Below are positions 17,372 to 29,540 of a DNA stretch of 64,000 bases, in pieces. Source of the stretch: Verrucomicrobiales bacterium (GTDB lineage Bacteria > Verrucomicrobiota > Verrucomicrobiia > Verrucomicrobiales > DEV007); contig DUBC01000014.1 in NCBI GenBank assembly GCA_012960505.1, positions 71,845-135,844 of the forward strand, written 5' to 3'. Under the pieces are notes generated by a model, which saw only the letters and a program-made list of their open reading frames with translations, searched no databases and was not told the origin of the DNA. How positions within the stretch are numbered: position 1 is the first letter of the stretch; the number at the start of each line of letters is the position of its first letter. The position numbers and the translations under genes are program-made.

Positions 17372-20300
17372 ATGGATATAAAATCTCGTCTCCTTAACTC
17401 CCTTCTCTTAATTCTTTTTATTTCTTCACCTTTTGCGATAGCCGAACAGGTCGTGATCAGTGAAATAATGTATCATCCGAAGGAAGGCGGCCATGAATTT
17501 GTAGAGATTGAAAATCTTACTGCCACGCCATTTGATATTGCGATGTGGAAACTTAAGGGTGGAGTCGATTTTGAATTTCCGGAATTCAGCCCAGCCCAGC
17601 CAAGGAATACTTTTCTTAAAGCTTTCGAGAAGATTGTTATTTGTGATACGGATCCAGGCACTTTCCGAGCAAGTTATGGATTGCCCTCTGCAGTTAGGGT
17701 CTTTGGCCCCTGGACAGGGAGTCTAAATAATAGCGGAGAAAGAGTCAGCTTCAAGGACAAGAATAATATTATCCGAGCCACTGTCAGGTACGACAACAAA
17801 AGAAAGTGGCCCGTTTCAGCTGATGGAGGCGGTCATAGCTTGGTACTTTACGATAATACACGAGCCATTGATGATTATCGATTATGGAAAGCCAGTCCGG
17901 GGCCGAACGGCACGCCAGGATCATCCGAGCCCGCGTCCGCCGAAGAATCTTTTTCGAACCCCGAAGTGGATTTAAGTGTTGGGATTCCTTACATCGAATA
18001 TTCAGATGCCTGGGACTTCAATGATCAGAATGTGAATTTGGGAAATACCTGGAAGGATTCGGCATACAATTTTTCTCATCAGGGTTGGACAAGAGCAAAT
18101 GCTGCCAGTAATGAGGGAGGACTTTATGGTTTTGAAAATTCAGCGCTCCCGGCCCCAGGACTCAGGACCTCTCTATTGAATAGCTCGGACGGAGCGAATC
18201 ACATTAGTTATTATTTCAGAAAGGAATTTACCTATAACGGGCCAACGGCAGGGGTCCGACTCACTGTTGACCTGATCAATGATGATGGTTGCGGATTCTG
18301 GCTCAATGGCCAATGGATCGGTGGAGTGGCAACTTCGAGCGGGGCAGGGCATACCACAACGGCTGACAGGGTCGTTAGTAATGCCGAGGAAGAGTTGGCA
18401 GTGATTTCCACTGCGAGCCCTCCACTAGTAACCGGTAAGAACGTTATTGCGGCGGCCGGAAGACAAACCAATAATAGCAGTTCAGATTTCATTTTTGGAG
18501 CGAGGGTCAGTCTTTCTGCCCCTAGTGCCCCTACCCTCTTAATCAATGAAGTTTTACCTTCAACGACCGAGTCCGGATTCGTCGAATTTTATAATCCTAC
18601 CAATGAAACGATAAATCTCGGGAGCTGGTACATTAGTGATCGGCCATCGAACCTGACCAAGCATAAGATTCCAGGAAATATCTCCATCGGGCCGGGCCAA
18701 TTGGCTTCGATCGGTTATGCAGAGTCTTCCTTAGGGGTTTCCGCAACAACTACCATTTATCTAACAGAGCCTAACGGTACGACCGTTGCAAATGCGGTCA
18801 GTACTCAGATGCCGCTCGACGGGCGTTCCCTCGGGCGCAAGCCAGCGGGTGGAGGTTCGTGGTTTCTTTTTACATCTCCGACCCGAGGACAGGTAAATGA
18901 AAGCTCAGGAAGTCTTGGCAAGAACCTCAAAATTAATGAAATTCATTTTTCTGCAGAAGGTAATGTGAACTGGGTTGAGTTGCACAACATGGGAAATGTT
19001 TCCGTATCAACCGAAGGTCTATGGATCACAAGTGCTGATGACTTTTCAGATAAGATTGAATTGGGCAAAGTGATTGCCGCCAAAAATTTTGCGAGCTGGG
19101 ATACCGATTTTAATTTTTCCGGAAAGACACTGAAGCTTTTTGTGATCGATTCCAGTAACAATGTACTTGATGCGTGTTCTGTGGATCAACAGAATGGAAC
19201 AGACTATGCGGCTGCGTACCCGGACGGTTCCGGTGACTTTTTCCTATCCGGTTCCGGGACCCGTGACAACAATAATGATCCTGACCGTAATGCCAGTATC
19301 GTGATCAACGAATTGATGGTTGAGCCTCCAAATGGTGAACGGGACGGTGAATTCATTGAGCTGTACAATAAAAGCAATTCACCAGTTGACCTAAGTGCAT
19401 GGGCATTTGAAAGCGGAGTAGACTATAATTTTCCTGGAGGAACGGTAGTGCCGGCAAAAGGATACATTGTCATTGCCGCTAATCCTTTGGTGACGTCAGC
19501 CGCATTTCCCAACGCTACGGTCCTCGGCCCCTACTCAGGGAACCTTGCAAATGGAGGTGAATTATTAAGACTCACTGATTCTTGGGGAAATACTGCTGAC
19601 GAGATTCATTATCACACAGGAGGGGACTGGCCGCATCTTGCTGCGGGAGGAGGGAGTAGCCTTGAACTCAGGAATCCTGACATGGACAATGCTGATCCAT
19701 CAGCCTGGGCAGATTCGGATGAATCCAATAAATCAGATTGGCAAAGCTTTACCATTAACGATCAGTACCAGCAACTGACTTCCCGTGGCTCATCAAGTGA
19801 TTACGAAGAACTTCACGTTCACGCGGTAGGAGATGCGCACCTGGCATTGCGGGACGTCTCGCTTATAAGGAACAACAGCAATTCAAACATTCTTCCAGGC
19901 GGAGGAGAGACTGTCTCTCATAATGGTAATGGATCAGGTGGCTGGTTATGTCAGGGAACGCATTATGCTAGTGATACAGTTGGGGGTGAGTTGCATATCA
20001 TTTCTTCAGGTCATGGGGACAACAAAGCGAACCGATGTGAAATTGATATTACCCAGATCAGCAGAAATGATAATCTCACTTTCACCTGTCAGGCTCGCTG
20101 GATATCAGGAAAGCCCACGCTCGTTGTCAATACTTGGGACCGCTCCTTTGGTGGCGTTATTTACTTGCCATTACCGGAGAATCTGGGCAGTGCAGGAGTT
20201 GCTAACGGAAACTTAATCAATTCCCCGGCGCCGACCGTTTCTGAGCTCAGGCACAGTCCCGCCGTTCCGACCTCTTCGGACCCAGTTATCATTACAGCCA

Positions 20301-23300
20301 AAGTGCAGTCGGCAGGCCCACTCACTTCCGTGAACGTTCATCACCGCAGGGACACTAGCGCAGGTAACGGGAGTTACCAGACAACGTCCATGAATGATCA
20401 GGGCCTTAACGGGGACGAGGTTGCCGGTGACGGAACTTATTCAGCTTCTCTTACCCAGTATCAGAGTGATAATACAGTCGTTCAGTTCTATGTGAGAGCA
20501 GTGAGTAGTGGCAGAACGACAATCTCACCGGGTCCGGCCCCTGAACTGCCTGCAATGTGGGTCGTTGATAACAGCAACATTCCTAATGACCTTCGTGTCC
20601 AGAGATTTGTAATTTCTGAGTATGACCGCAATTCACTGAGCACCAACACTGGTGGCGGCTCCTCCAGAGACTATGATTTCCCCAGACTCTCTAATCAGTA
20701 TTTCAATGCGACATTCATATCGAATGAGAGGCACATTATTTATAATTGTGAATTGCGGAAGAGCGGAAGTCCATGGACCAGATCTGATGGTAATGGACTC
20801 TCAAAGGCAAAGTGGAAGACTCCAGGCGATAAACGGTTCAGGGGATATTCCAAACGTTCTATTGATTCAGATGCTGGTGGAGGAAGGGCCTATCATGGCC
20901 GAATCATACGTCACTGGTTGTATCTGTGCGGGCACCCAGCCAACGAACATGAGTTTGTAAGAAATATCTTTAATGGAGGCTCTGCAAGCTTGCGTGAAGA
21001 TCTTGAGCCAAATGCCAATGATTTTCTTAAAAGAAATTGGGAAGATGGCCAGAAAGGTGAGCTTTATAGGATCGATGATGAGTGGTGGTTTGATGATGGC
21101 TGGGGACGGCAAAACCGTAACGCGGACTGGTCCTGGAAGGGAACCCACGAACCGGAACGTTATCATGCAGAGTGGATCAAGAGGTCCCGTGAAACTGAGT
21201 ATGATTTCTCTTCTCTGACGACGTGGATGAATAAGGTGGGCACAAATTCATTTACTAGGGAAGAGATCGAAAGGATGGCGGACATTGACATGATGGCAGC
21301 GAATGCCGTGGTCCGCGGATGGTGTGATGATTGGGATACCATCACAAGGAACCGGGGAAAGAACGGCTATTTCCTTCGCCGACACTCGGATGGAAAATGG
21401 ATGCTCATTCAGTGGGACTCTGACCTGACCTTCGGTGACTCGGGCGCGTCCTTTTTCGGCAATTTGGCTGGTGTGCGTAACTTCTTTGACAAGGCATACG
21501 TGAGGCAGCGGGTGAACTATTATTTGGGTAAGATGATTAATGATTTCGCCGCAACGGGACCACGCATGCAAACCTGGTTCGATCTTGAAGAGGAAGCTTC
21601 AAATTCATATTCTAGCAACGAGGGAACTTATACGGGATGGCACAATAGCAGGGTCAGCAGGGCCAGGAGTGAGGTCGGAAGTGCTCTTAACACATCTTTT
21701 AACGTAACGACAGGAAACGGCAGTTCCACCTCAACCAGTGCTGAAACGATATCTTTATCCGGATCCAGTGGCTGGGAATCCTTTGAAATTCGAGTCGAAA
21801 ATCATCCAGAAGCACAGGTTCAATTCACTAATCAAACGTCATGGACACTGAGCGGTATCAGGCTCAGTCAGGGAGCGAATCGGCTTAGGGTCCAAGCAGT
21901 CGATGCGACAGGTAAAGTGGTCGGCACAGAAACTTTCACGGTGAACAAGACCGGTAACGCGGCACCAGTGATTCTGATCGATGCGGATCCGTCCTCATTT
22001 AATTTGGATGTATCCGAGACAATGAAAATTGATGCGTCTTCTACTTATGATCCTGAAGGTACAGAAATAAATTTTCAATGGGACATTTCTCCGGAAACAG
22101 GAAATTATCTCTCTGGAGCAGCTTCTTCTTCTCCCGAAGCCAGTTTTGGTGCTCCCGGACTATATAATTTTACCCTCAGAGCTTCCGATGATAACAGTAA
22201 AATCACCACACTAACCCGTGAGGCTGCAGTTTACGCGGCTTCCGGATGGAGCAGTTTCACTGAACCCTTGCTCGAGTCTCATTGGGCAACAGAAAATATT
22301 GAACCTTTCGGCAGTGGCTCTGACTCGTCTTGGTATTCATTGAGTGAAAAGCCTGGAACACTTGTTCTGAGCATGCCCCAGGACACTGAAAAGAAACTAA
22401 CGATGAGTAACCCTTCTCATCCTATCATTTGGAGAGATCTTCCGGATTCAACGAACTGGTCACTACACACGGACCTGAGCCTCAATAGTCTTCAGCAGGG
22501 AGATTTCATTACCGGTCTCATCGTTGAGCTCAAGGAAGGAACCTTCACAAGACGATATGTGATCGGAATAGAAGATGGAGACTATTTACGTGTCAAGAGA
22601 TCGAGTGGAGGTAATTACACTCAACAAAAATCACAGTCCTGGAACGAAGGTTCGGCAACGATTCGGATCCGCAGGGACGACCGGAGCCTCATCTTTGAAC
22701 GTCGTGGAGAACCAGGTGAATGGTTAGAGCTTTATACTCGAAACTTACCCGTTAATACGACCGCGATTAAGGGAGGTATTTTTGCCGCTTCGGACAGCTC
22801 AAGTACGAATGCTCGTTTTGATTTTGATTATGTCCTTCTGGTCGATCCTGACCTGACCAACGAATACCTTGATTCACTCAGAATCACTGAAATTATGTAT
22901 AATGCTCCAGGAAGTACCGGGATCGAATACATTGAACTGACCAATACAGGAAACATATCCATTAACCTTGCGGGGGTCCGTTTTGATGAAGGATCGCCTT
23001 TCAATGAACTCATACTTCCTGATTATGATTTAGGACCTGATCAGAGAGTCATTATTACCAATGACAGGTCCAAGTTTGAATCTGAGTACGGCAACGGACC
23101 TACCGTTGTTGCTGAATGGGCGGGCGGATTCCTCTCGAACGGTGGCGAGAAAATTGTCCTAAGAGATCCTGACGGTAATATTGTTTTGCGGTTCGAATAC
23201 GATAATTCTGATGATTGGCCTGATCGCGCTGATGGTAGCGGAAGCAGTCTAATAATAATCGACACGGAAGATGATTACAGCGATGAGGATAATTGGATAG

Positions 23301-26017
23301 CCAGTGCTGAGTTCGGAGGATCTCCTGGTACCAGCGGTTCAACTTCCAACAATTCAGTGACCATTACTGAAATTCTTAGCCACACGGATTTACCTTCATT
23401 GGACACAATCGAGATCAGGAACGGCTCGAACCTGCCCGTTGACATTTCCGGGTGGTATCTTTCAGATTCTGATACGAACTGGAAAAAATATGAAATTCCC
23501 GCAAACTCCATCATTCCTTCTCAAGGCTTTATCACTTTTGATGAGTCCGATTTTAACCCTAACGGACTCTGGAACCCAAACGCTGGGGAACCTGCTGACT
23601 GGGAATTTGCTATCAGCTCGAGCGGAGATCAGATTTATCTGATCGAGTCAGAAGATGGCAAGCCATTATACTTCGCAGCCGAACGTGATTTTGATGCTGC
23701 AAGAAATGGGGTTTCGTTTGGACAGTATTTAAACTCCGAGGGAGAAGAGTATTTTACGGCACAAAATACTAATACAATTGGCGCCGAAAACAGTGCTCCT
23801 CTGGTCGGGCCATTAGTCATTACCGAGATCATGTATCAGAACGTTTCCGAAGAAATGAGCTGGATAGAAATTCAGAACATAAGCAGTTCCAGAGTCAATC
23901 TTTTTGATCCTGCAAATCCAGATCATGTCTGGAAAGTGGGAGGTATTTCTTTTGATTTTCCTGCCAATCAATCGATACCACAAAGTGGTGTGGCATTGGT
24001 TGTCAGTGGTGATCCAGCCATTTTCCGTACACTGAATTCTGTGCCTCCCGAAGTGCCGATTTATGGCCCATTTGAGGGAACAATTCAGGTGAACGGTGAA
24101 AATTTGAGACTGCAGATGCCCGAGTCTGATGAGCCTGAACCAGAATTTATAACGATCGATTCTGTGCGTTATTCAACCACTGATCCTTGGCCAAGTGTTG
24201 GGGCCGGGTCAGGGCATTCCATTGAGAGAGTCTTTGTAAATGAGTTCGGCAACGAGCCAAAGAACTGGGCAATATCTGAAAATTCAGGAGGAACTCCCGG
24301 CATCAGTATTCTTCCACCAACGGCTGCTAGAATTGAAAGCAGTATCACTTCTTTAATGTCCGGCAGTGTCATTGGAGAAAACGCTGATCCTGTCACTTTC
24401 AATGTCGCAAACTTTGGCATTGAAACACTCAATTATACGATCTCTGAAACTGTTCCGTGGCTAAGCATTGATCCTGTTTCAGGTGCCTCGGACGGACTCA
24501 CAGACTCAAATACGCACACGGTAAGTTTCACAACTGCGGATTTGCCTGGTGGAATCTATGAAACTGTGATCCAGATACTGAGTCCTGAAGCGGACAATTC
24601 TCCCTTTGAGATACCAGTAATGCTCAATGTCATTCGTCCGCAACTTAGTACAGGATCCAATCTGATTAGTGTCACTACAAGGGAAGGACAAAATGCAGAT
24701 AATGGTTTGCTTGAAATCTGGAACAACAGTTCCGGGGTCATTATGGATTACTCATTATCCACTAACGTGCCGTGGATCGGAATCACGCCCATTGATGGAT
24801 CATCCTCTGGTCCAGAAGACAAAGAGCAGCACGTTCTAACATTTTCCACTTCTGAACTTCAGAGTGGAAATTATAGTGGAAACATTACAATTAATGCAGG
24901 CAACGCGGCCGGTTCTCCGAAAGTGATTCCCGTTTCGATCATCATTGCGGACGGGCTAGTGCTTTTGCTCGACGCGCGCGGACTCAATGCTGGCCCCGTA
25001 ACGAATTGGCCAAATGCAGGACTCTTGGGAGGTAATTTCACTCCTGAACTTGACAGTCCTGTTGCGGAGGACGTTGACGGTGTCCGGGCCCTCACGCTCA
25101 TAGGAAATAATGACTGGCTGATTGGACCGCCGGCTTCGGAATCGCTCGTTGGTAATAATCCACACTCAATTGAGGCTTGGGTTAATAATTCAGATGTAGG
25201 AACCCAAGAAACTATCATTTCTTGGGGACGGCAGTCAGGAACATTGGGCGGACTCAATTCAATGAATCACGGGACCCAGAACATTTACGGTGGCTTTGAG
25301 CATTGGGGAGGCGCCTATTCAGCAGGTTGGGAAAATAAGGAGGAGGAATCGATCTGGACGCACCTTGTTTGCGTTTATGACGGTGCAGGCAAGTCAACGC
25401 TCTACATCAACTCAGACGAAGTGAATTCAAAGAATCACGGACCCCTCGCAATCTATTCTACTGATACAAGTAATAGGCCCCTGCCGATCACTATCGGTGC
25501 GCAGAATGAGGGTAATGGAACACGTAACAATTCTGTTTCTGGGTCAATGTCGATCGGACTGATTAAGGTTTACGACAGGACCCTTAGCCCTGAAGCCATT
25601 GAAACAAAGTACAATGCCGAAGCAGCAAACTTCGGTCGAGAGCCGACAATTGACACTGATCAGGACAATGATGGTCTCCTCGCATCCCAAGAGATAGCAA
25701 TTGGTACGGATCCGAATGACTCTGACACAGATGATGATGGATTCTCGGACGGAGATGAGGTCGCTCTTGGAACGGACCCTCTCAGCGCAAATTCAAAGCT
25801 AAGTATCCAATCCATAACCATTGCAGAGGATTCCAGTATTTCTATCGTTTGGTCCAGTGTGCCCGGACGAACCTACGCAGTTGAGGCCAGTGAAAACCTG
25901 ACCGACTGGACGCCCATTGAAACGGTCAATGCATCGGAAGGAACGACCACAGTCTATTCTGATCCTGAAGCGAACCAGAAAATTCAACAATTCTATCGGA
26001 TAAGACTTGCTCAATGA
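17372..26017 (+). CDS. Giant secreted lamin-tail / CotH / LamG multidomain protein
   Basis: 2881 residues with signal peptide (cleavage near residue 24). Approximate order: lamin-tail domain 1 (25-165); beta-rich segment with a DUF-like WLNGQWIGG motif (210-390); lamin-tail 2, 3 and 4 (395-800; each starts INE or ISE followed by EFVEI-like strands); chitobiase/laminin-like segment; CotH kinase-like domain (~1100-1430; motif [20 protein letters not shown]); PKD-like domain (~1530-1610); lamin-tail 5, 6 and 7 (~1837-2310); two BACON-like beta domains (~2330-2525); LamG-like jelly roll (~2528-2750); calcium-binding thrombospondin-3 type DTDQDNDG and DSDTDDDG (~2763-2800); and the C-terminal [12 protein letters not shown] domain typical of verrucomicrobial exported proteins. 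Probably cell-surface attached or released. No clear Shine-Dalgarno sequence precedes the ATG. Confidence 0.9.
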   Translation: MDIKSRLLNSLLLILFISSPFAIAEQVVISEIMYHPKEGGHEFVEIENLTATPFDIAMWKLKGGVDFEFPEFSPAQPRNTFLKAFEKIVICDTDPGTFRASYGLPSAVRVFGPWTGSLNNSGERVSFKDKNNIIRATVRYDNKRKWPVSADGGGHSLVLYDNTRAIDDYRLWKASPGPNGTPGSSEPASAEESFSNPEVDLSVGIPYIEYSDAWDFNDQNVNLGNTWKDSAYNFSHQGWTRANAASNEGGLYGFENSALPAPGLRTSLLNSSDGANHISYYFRKEFTYNGPTAGVRLTVDLINDDGCGFWLNGQWIGGVATSSGAGHTTTADRVVSNAEEELAVISTASPPLVTGKNVIAAAGRQTNNSSSDFIFGARVSLSAPSAPTLLINEVLPSTTESGFVEFYNPTNETINLGSWYISDRPSNLTKHKIPGNISIGPGQLASIGYAESSLGVSATTTIYLTEPNGTTVANAVSTQMPLDGRSLGRKPAGGGSWFLFTSPTRGQVNESSGSLGKNLKINEIHFSAEGNVNWVELHNMGNVSVSTEGLWITSADDFSDKIELGKVIAAKNFASWDTDFNFSGKTLKLFVIDSSNNVLDACSVDQQNGTDYAAAYPDGSGDFFLSGSGTRDNNNDPDRNASIVINELMVEPPNGERDGEFIELYNKSNSPVDLSAWAFESGVDYNFPGGTVVPAKGYIVIAANPLVTSAAFPNATVLGPYSGNLANGGELLRLTDSWGNTADEIHYHTGGDWPHLAAGGGSSLELRNPDMDNADPSAWADSDESNKSDWQSFTINDQYQQLTSRGSSSDYEELHVHAVGDAHLALRDVSLIRNNSNSNILPGGGETVSHNGNGSGGWLCQGTHYASDTVGGELHIISSGHGDNKANRCEIDITQISRNDNLTFTCQARWISGKPTLVVNTWDRSFGGVIYLPLPENLGSAGVANGNLINSPAPTVSELRHSPAVPTSSDPVIITAKVQSAGPLTSVNVHHRRDTSAGNGSYQTTSMNDQGLNGDEVAGDGTYSASLTQYQSDNTVVQFYVRAVSSGRTTISPGPAPELPAMWVVDNSNIPNDLRVQRFVISEYDRNSLSTNTGGGSSRDYDFPRLSNQYFNATFISNERHIIYNCELRKSGSPWTRSDGNGLSKAKWKTPGDKRFRGYSKRSIDSDAGGGRAYHGRIIRHWLYLCGHPANEHEFVRNIFNGGSASLREDLEPNANDFLKRNWEDGQKGELYRIDDEWWFDDGWGRQNRNADWSWKGTHEPERYHAEWIKRSRETEYDFSSLTTWMNKVGTNSFTREEIERMADIDMMAANAVVRGWCDDWDTITRNRGKNGYFLRRHSDGKWMLIQWDSDLTFGDSGASFFGNLAGVRNFFDKAYVRQRVNYYLGKMINDFAATGPRMQTWFDLEEEASNSYSSNEGTYTGWHNSRVSRARSEVGSALNTSFNVTTGNGSSTSTSAETISLSGSSGWESFEIRVENHPEAQVQFTNQTSWTLSGIRLSQGANRLRVQAVDATGKVVGTETFTVNKTGNAAPVILIDADPSSFNLDVSETMKIDASSTYDPEGTEINFQWDISPETGNYLSGAASSSPEASFGAPGLYNFTLRASDDNSKITTLTREAAVYAASGWSSFTEPLLESHWATENIEPFGSGSDSSWYSLSEKPGTLVLSMPQDTEKKLTMSNPSHPIIWRDLPDSTNWSLHTDLSLNSLQQGDFITGLIVELKEGTFTRRYVIGIEDGDYLRVKRSSGGNYTQQKSQSWNEGSATIRIRRDDRSLIFERRGEPGEWLELYTRNLPVNTTAIKGGIFAASDSSSTNARFDFDYVLLVDPDLTNEYLDSLRITEIMYNAPGSTGIEYIELTNTGNISINLAGVRFDEGSPFNELILPDYDLGPDQRVIITNDRSKFESEYGNGPTVVAEWAGGFLSNGGEKIVLRDPDGNIVLRFEYDNSDDWPDRADGSGSSLIIIDTEDDYSDEDNWIASAEFGGSPGTSGSTSNNSVTITEILSHTDLPSLDTIEIRNGSNLPVDISGWYLSDSDTNWKKYEIPANSIIPSQGFITFDESDFNPNGLWNPNAGEPADWEFAISSSGDQIYLIESEDGKPLYFAAERDFDAARNGVSFGQYLNSEGEEYFTAQNTNTIGAENSAPLVGPLVITEIMYQNVSEEMSWIEIQNISSSRVNLFDPANPDHVWKVGGISFDFPANQSIPQSGVALVVSGDPAIFRTLNSVPPEVPIYGPFEGTIQVNGENLRLQMPESDEPEPEFITIDSVRYSTTDPWPSVGAGSGHSIERVFVNEFGNEPKNWAISENSGGTPGISILPPTAARIESSITSLMSGSVIGENADPVTFNVANFGIETLNYTISETVPWLSIDPVSGASDGLTDSNTHTVSFTTADLPGGIYETVIQILSPEADNSPFEIPVMLNVIRPQLSTGSNLISVTTREGQNADNGLLEIWNNSSGVIMDYSLSTNVPWIGITPIDGSSSGPEDKEQHVLTFSTSELQSGNYSGNITINAGNAAGSPKVIPVSIIIADGLVLLLDARGLNAGPVTNWPNAGLLGGNFTPELDSPVAEDVDGVRALTLIGNNDWLIGPPASESLVGNNPHSIEAWVNNSDVGTQETIISWGRQSGTLGGLNSMNHGTQNIYGGFEHWGGAYSAGWENKEEESIWTHLVCVYDGAGKSTLYINSDEVNSKNHGPLAIYSTDTSNRPLPITIGAQNEGNGTRNNSVSGSMSIGLIKVYDRTLSPEAIETKYNAEAANFGREPTIDTDQDNDGLLASQEIAIGTDPNDSDTDDDGFSDGDEVALGTDPLSANSKLSIQSITIAEDSSISIVWSSVPGRTYAVEASENLTDWTPIETVNASEGTTTVYSDPEANQKIQQFYRIRLAQ

Positions 26018-26892
26018 CCTGTTTCTTTAGATCAGCTTTTATCGGGGTTATTGCTTTTGTGCTGATCCTGGCCGGAATTGCAAAAAAGGACACGCCTCAA
26101 GTCACTGACATAACGATCGGTTGGAAAGATAATATTCTTAGTATCTATCATCCTCAAATTCCCGGAGGTAAAATTGATACCTGGTACTTGGAGGCATATT
26201 GCAGGTCCGGGTCAACGGACCGGCCATGGAATGAAACCACGATAGGTCACAGGACAGAACTTGTATCAATTAATGAGTCAAGGACCGAGATTAAATTAAA
26301 ATGCACCTTGGAGGATGGGGTCAGAGTCGATCATCTAATAAGGGCAACTAGGACCGGGGTCAGCTTTGACTTAATTGCAAAAAATCCTACGGAAAAAGTT
26401 TCTGAAGCGCACTGGGCACAACCTTGTATCAGGGTCGGGGAATTCACAGGGAAGGGCGCTGATGAGATTGATGACGCGTATGCTTACATCAAACAATCTT
26501 TTATTTTTCAGGACAAGGATGACATTCCTGATTTTTTACCTACCAAGAACTGGGCCACAAAGGCCCGTTACGTTCCTGGCCAGGTCTGGTGTCCGAAAAA
26601 CGTCAACAGGGATGATGTTAATCCCAGGCCACTTCACCCGTCCCCTCCTCATAAGAATATTATAGGCTGTGTTTCAGCGGATGAGAAGTGGCTCATGGCA
26701 AGTGTTTGGGAACCTTATCAGGAGCTCTTCCAGGGAGTGATTCGTTGCATTCACAGTGATTTTCGGATCGGAGGATTAGGGCCAGGAGAAACGAAAAAGA
26801 TTCGCGGCAAGATGTATCTCTTACCGAATGATGTTCCTGCTCTGCTTGCATTGCATGAGAAGGAATTTCCTGACAAGACTAAGAAACATTAA
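26014..26892 (+). CDS. Secreted protein of unknown function, coupled to the giant gene
   Basis: 292 residues. The ATG overlaps the TGA of the giant protein gene (ATGA), so the two are probably translated together. A hydrophobic N-terminus (residues 5-22) looks like a signal peptide or anchor. The body is beta-rich and has many Trp residues ([38 protein letters not shown]). I do not recognise a named family with confidence; similar secreted beta-sandwich proteins exist in Planctomycetes and Verrucomicrobia as hypothetical proteins. Because of the coupling it may assist the giant protein or act on the same substrate. Confidence 0.75.
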   Translation: MTCFFRSAFIGVIAFVLILAGIAKKDTPQVTDITIGWKDNILSIYHPQIPGGKIDTWYLEAYCRSGSTDRPWNETTIGHRTELVSINESRTEIKLKCTLEDGVRVDHLIRATRTGVSFDLIAKNPTEKVSEAHWAQPCIRVGEFTGKGADEIDDAYAYIKQSFIFQDKDDIPDFLPTKNWATKARYVPGQVWCPKNVNRDDVNPRPLHPSPPHKNIIGCVSADEKWLMASVWEPYQELFQGVIRCIHSDFRIGGLGPGETKKIRGKMYLLPNDVPALLALHEKEFPDKTKKH

Positions 26893-26970
26893 GTTCCTTG
26901 GATTCACTGTAATCACAGTAAAACTAAGGCTAACGGTTCTGTAAGGTGGGATAGTGTTCTTTACGACCCT

Positions 26971-26990
26971 TGTAAGTTAGGGTTGTAAGT
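26971..26990 (+). repeat. 20-bp direct repeat, left copy, bounding a 2.5-kb segment
   Basis: TGTAAGTTAGGGTTGTAAGT here and TGTAAGTCAGGGTTGTAACT at 29471-29490 agree at 18 of 20 positions. The copies lie exactly 2500 bases apart and bracket the ceramidase and MORN-lipoprotein pseudogenes. Each copy is itself a tandem of GTTGTAAGT-like units. The 292 bases between the upstream gene and the ceramidase hold nothing else that I recognise. Confidence 0.6.
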
Positions 26991-27184
26991 CAAAGGGGGA
27001 AGTAAATCGCCGCAAACAGCTGCTTTCATTTTGAAGGCATAGATTCTTAGTCATCTTGATGTTTCTCCGAGAGATGAAGGTGATTATTTTGTTGTTTAGT
27101 AGAGTGGTGAGTAGCATATGACTCACTATGAGCGTTAAGCATACGAGGGGTTCCAGTTAATCGCCTCTGCATCTGACCATTCAT

Positions 27185-28572
27185 TCAGGGGCTGTTGCGA
27201 ACGTCGGGGGAACGACGATAGCGATCTGTTAACTGGTAGTGGACCTCGTCAACGATCTTCTGCTCCAAGCCAGGTCGAAATGGAGCTGCCCAATCATGAA
27301 AGGTCATCGCACCACCTCCTTCATACCCGCCCTCACGCAACACACGCTCCGAAGGGATGTAGCAGGGCACATCATTGGCGTAAGAGTTAATCCAGACACG
27401 CTGAGCATCCAATTCCTGTTTTAGTCTCAATGCGTAATCGACAACCACTTCTCCCCCAAGAAAGACAATCGCGAGGCTGCTACCAAACTTCCACGTCTGA
27501 ACCGGTAGCGGGACTTTTGTTTTGAGCAGTTCACCACGATCGAGACGATTCAAATGGACTCGAGCGTGAAACCCAACCGTCCCACCGCGGTCCGCGTCAC
27601 GTTGTGCACGACGCTCCCACTCAGCGCGACTCGGGAGGGGAGCCAGGTGCAAATCAATGGTAGAGAACATCACGTTCAGTGGTCCAGACAGCGGGCGTAA
27701 TTTCTGTTGCAAAAGGCGCGCGACCTTGGCGCCAATTTCTCGTCCATGTATCGCGGCGACTTCATCTTGCGATCCTTCACCGCGGACTGGATTCGAATCG
27801 GCTCCACAACCTACCGACATCAGGGCAATCGCATTTGGGTGGCGTCGTTGAATACTTTCCTGAGCATAACCGGCCCAATCCCCACTGATCCGATTGTGAG
27901 AAAGCGTCGTGCAGTGACACGCATAACTCAGATAGACCGCGCGTAACTTCCCCGCCAGATCCTTGGCAACCATGACCGGCAGATCATGGTCAACTGGCCC
28001 CCCTTGGTGCGACGATTACGCGCAAATGAGGCATTGCTCCGGGCCCATGCCAGGTGTGCTGGTTGCGGATTCTTGAATGCCGCGATGGCAACTTGCTCGA
28101 GTTTGTCTATCAACTCCTTGGTGTATCGCTCGATATGTTCGCGGTGTTTTTGGGGAAGCGGATGGCAGTAGAGTGTTTTTGACATGCCCGCCAAAATGGG
28201 GCCACTGTGGGTATGAGTGGCTGTGATAGAAAGCCGGTCAGGTAGTAATCCGACTCGCCGATGCAGTCGTTTTGCGACTTGCTCTCTGAGAGCAGCGGGC
28301 ACTAGACAGTTATCCAGTGTGATCAACAGGGCCGCTGGCCGCTGGGGACTCTGGATCATGAGCGCCTTGGCCCACAGCTTCTGCACAACGCCTGTCGATT
28401 CCGTGTCGCGACCGGAATACCCACGTAACCGAATCGGGAAATCGGGAGTCACGTCTACCGCTGCCACACCCACCTGATAGACGGTTGGTTCTTCTTGTTG
28501 TGCATTGGTGTTCTGTGCATTGAACCAATAAACACAGAGTATTGAGAGCATAGATAATGCTTTAATTTTCAT
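27185..28572 (-). pseudogene. Neutral/alkaline ceramidase-like protein, frameshifted
   Basis: Two reading frames together give a ~462-residue secreted protein of the neutral ceramidase N-terminal family common in PVC bacteria. The first frame (28572 to ~27990) carries a signal peptide, GVAAVDVTPDFPIRLRGYSG and TATHTHSGP (metal His). The second (~27990 to 27185) continues with PVDHDLPVMVAKDLAGKLRA, YACHCTTL and GCGADSNP. The frames join at a run of six G on the minus strand (27999-28004 region): one further G would restore KGGPVDHD and a single open frame. This is either a true disruption or a homopolymer error. Codon use is GC-richer than the surroundings. The usual reaction would be hydrolysis of N-acyl-sphingosine; many bacterial relatives are uncharacterised. 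Confidence 0.8.
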
Positions 28573-28703
28573 CTGTTGACCCTATCAAATGTCCAATGAA
28601 CACCGCAATCTTATTTCTTTATCCTTCCCCCCAAACACACAATCTCACTGTGCTCTGCAGGGAGTGCTTGTCCGGTGTGGAGTGGTGGTGTTAGGGTTGC
28701 GGG

Positions 28704-29362
28704 ATGAAGACGCTCAATGCCTTCGCTCTGTTAGTCTTGTTAGTTTCACTGCCCCTGCTTCTTGGGGGGTGTGGGGAGAAGGTTGAAGTTGAACCTGAAG
28801 CTGAGGTTAAGCCTAAAGAAAACTTTACTGGAAGTCAGCGGAATCAGAGCTTCCCAGATTTTTCAAAGATACTGAATGGCGTGGAACACCTCTTGTTCTT
28901 TTTCTAAAAGGCTCTGCAAATCCTTACACTGGTAAGGTAATTAATTATTATGTAAATAGTGGGAAGAAAAACATAATCGAAACGTACAAGGATGGGATAA
29001 AGGATGGTCTATGGACTAGATGGTATGAGAATGGAAAGAAGAAGGAGGAAAAGAATTATAAAAACGGAAAATTGGATGGTTTGGGTACTTCTTGGTATGA
29101 AAACGGGCAGAAGGAGAAGGAAGAAAACTACAAGGACGATAAGCAGGATGGGCTAGAGGTGTGGTGGCATGAAAACGGACAGAAGAAAGGTGAAGTAAAC
29201 TACAAAGACGGCAGGCTGAATGGGTTAGAGACTTGGTGGCATGAAAACGGAAAAAAAGAGTATGAAGTAAACTACAAGGACGGTGAGGAAATCGAAGGTT
29301 CTGAAAAGTATTGGAACAGCAAAGGCGAACCAGTTGATTTGGCGGAAGAAGCTGGAGAATAA
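28704..29362 (+). pseudogene. MORN-repeat (YwqK-like) lipoprotein, frameshifted copy
   Basis: The gene begins with a lipoprotein signal (LLLGGCGEK lipobox). The first frame stops at 28907, while the reading continues in another frame that is open from 28817 through RGTPLVLFLKGSANPYTGK to the C-terminal tandem repeats, each about 23 residues with DGL..WYENGQK-type cores, ending at 29362. The intact paralogue at 61453-62124 has the same LKGSA.YTGK junction and the same ending KYWNSKGEPVD, so a one-base loss (or a two-base gain) between about 28815 and 28870 broke this copy. The lipobox region is almost identical in DNA to the paralogue. YwqK-like MORN_2 proteins are described as antitoxin-like in B. 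subtilis, but most, like this one, are of unknown role. Confidence 0.8.
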
Positions 29363-29432
29363 CACACGATGAACCCCTCACCCCGTACCCAGACCTATGA
29401 CCCATGATTCACAGTCTGTTGTTCGGGGATCG
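29359..29432 (-). repeat. Dispersed intergenic repeat, family A (copy 1)
   Basis: Read on the minus strand it starts CGATCCCCGAACAAC, contains TGAATCATGGGT and then GGGTACGGGGTGAGGGGTTC. Other copies or parts are at 60600-60633, 61421-61459, 62102-62135 and 63101-63171. This copy directly follows the stop codon of the frameshifted MORN lipoprotein, just as another follows the intact paralogue. Confidence 0.7.
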
Positions 29433-29470
29433 TGAAGAGGGTGCAGGATGCAGGAATTTGGGAAAAGGGT

Positions 29471-29490
29471 TGTAAGTCAGGGTTGTAACT
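29471..29490 (+). repeat. 20-bp direct repeat, right copy
   Basis: Matches 26971-26990 at 18 of 20 positions. It runs straight into the promoter-like repeat at 29485-29540, and overlaps it by six bases. Confidence 0.6.
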
Positions 29491-29540
29491 TTTGTGAGGA
29501 AAAGAATTGAACAACCCTTTTTACCCTATAAAATAAGGGT
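29485..29540 (+). repeat. Promoter-like repeat, family C (copy 1), upstream of sixA-like gene
   Basis: Fifty-six bases starting GTAACTTTTGTGAGGAAAAG and ending ATAAGGGT. The reverse strand at 60298-60245 carries the same sequence at roughly 80% identity. Both copies include AAAAGAATTGAACAA and, 14 bases beyond TTGAAC, TATAA(A/T)AT, which resemble -35 and -10 elements with a short spacer. This copy ends 50 bases before the start codon of the phosphatase gene and may be its promoter. Confidence 0.6.

Noticed and set aside
24000..25300. Long minus-strand frames under the giant gene (for example 24871-25257)
   Set aside because: These are shadows of the well-supported coding frame on the plus strand.
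29016..29405. Minus-strand frame opposite the MORN repeats
   Set aside because: It is the antisense of a tandem repeat with strong codon bias, which gives repetitive shadow frames; the plus strand has lipobox and MORN_2 features.
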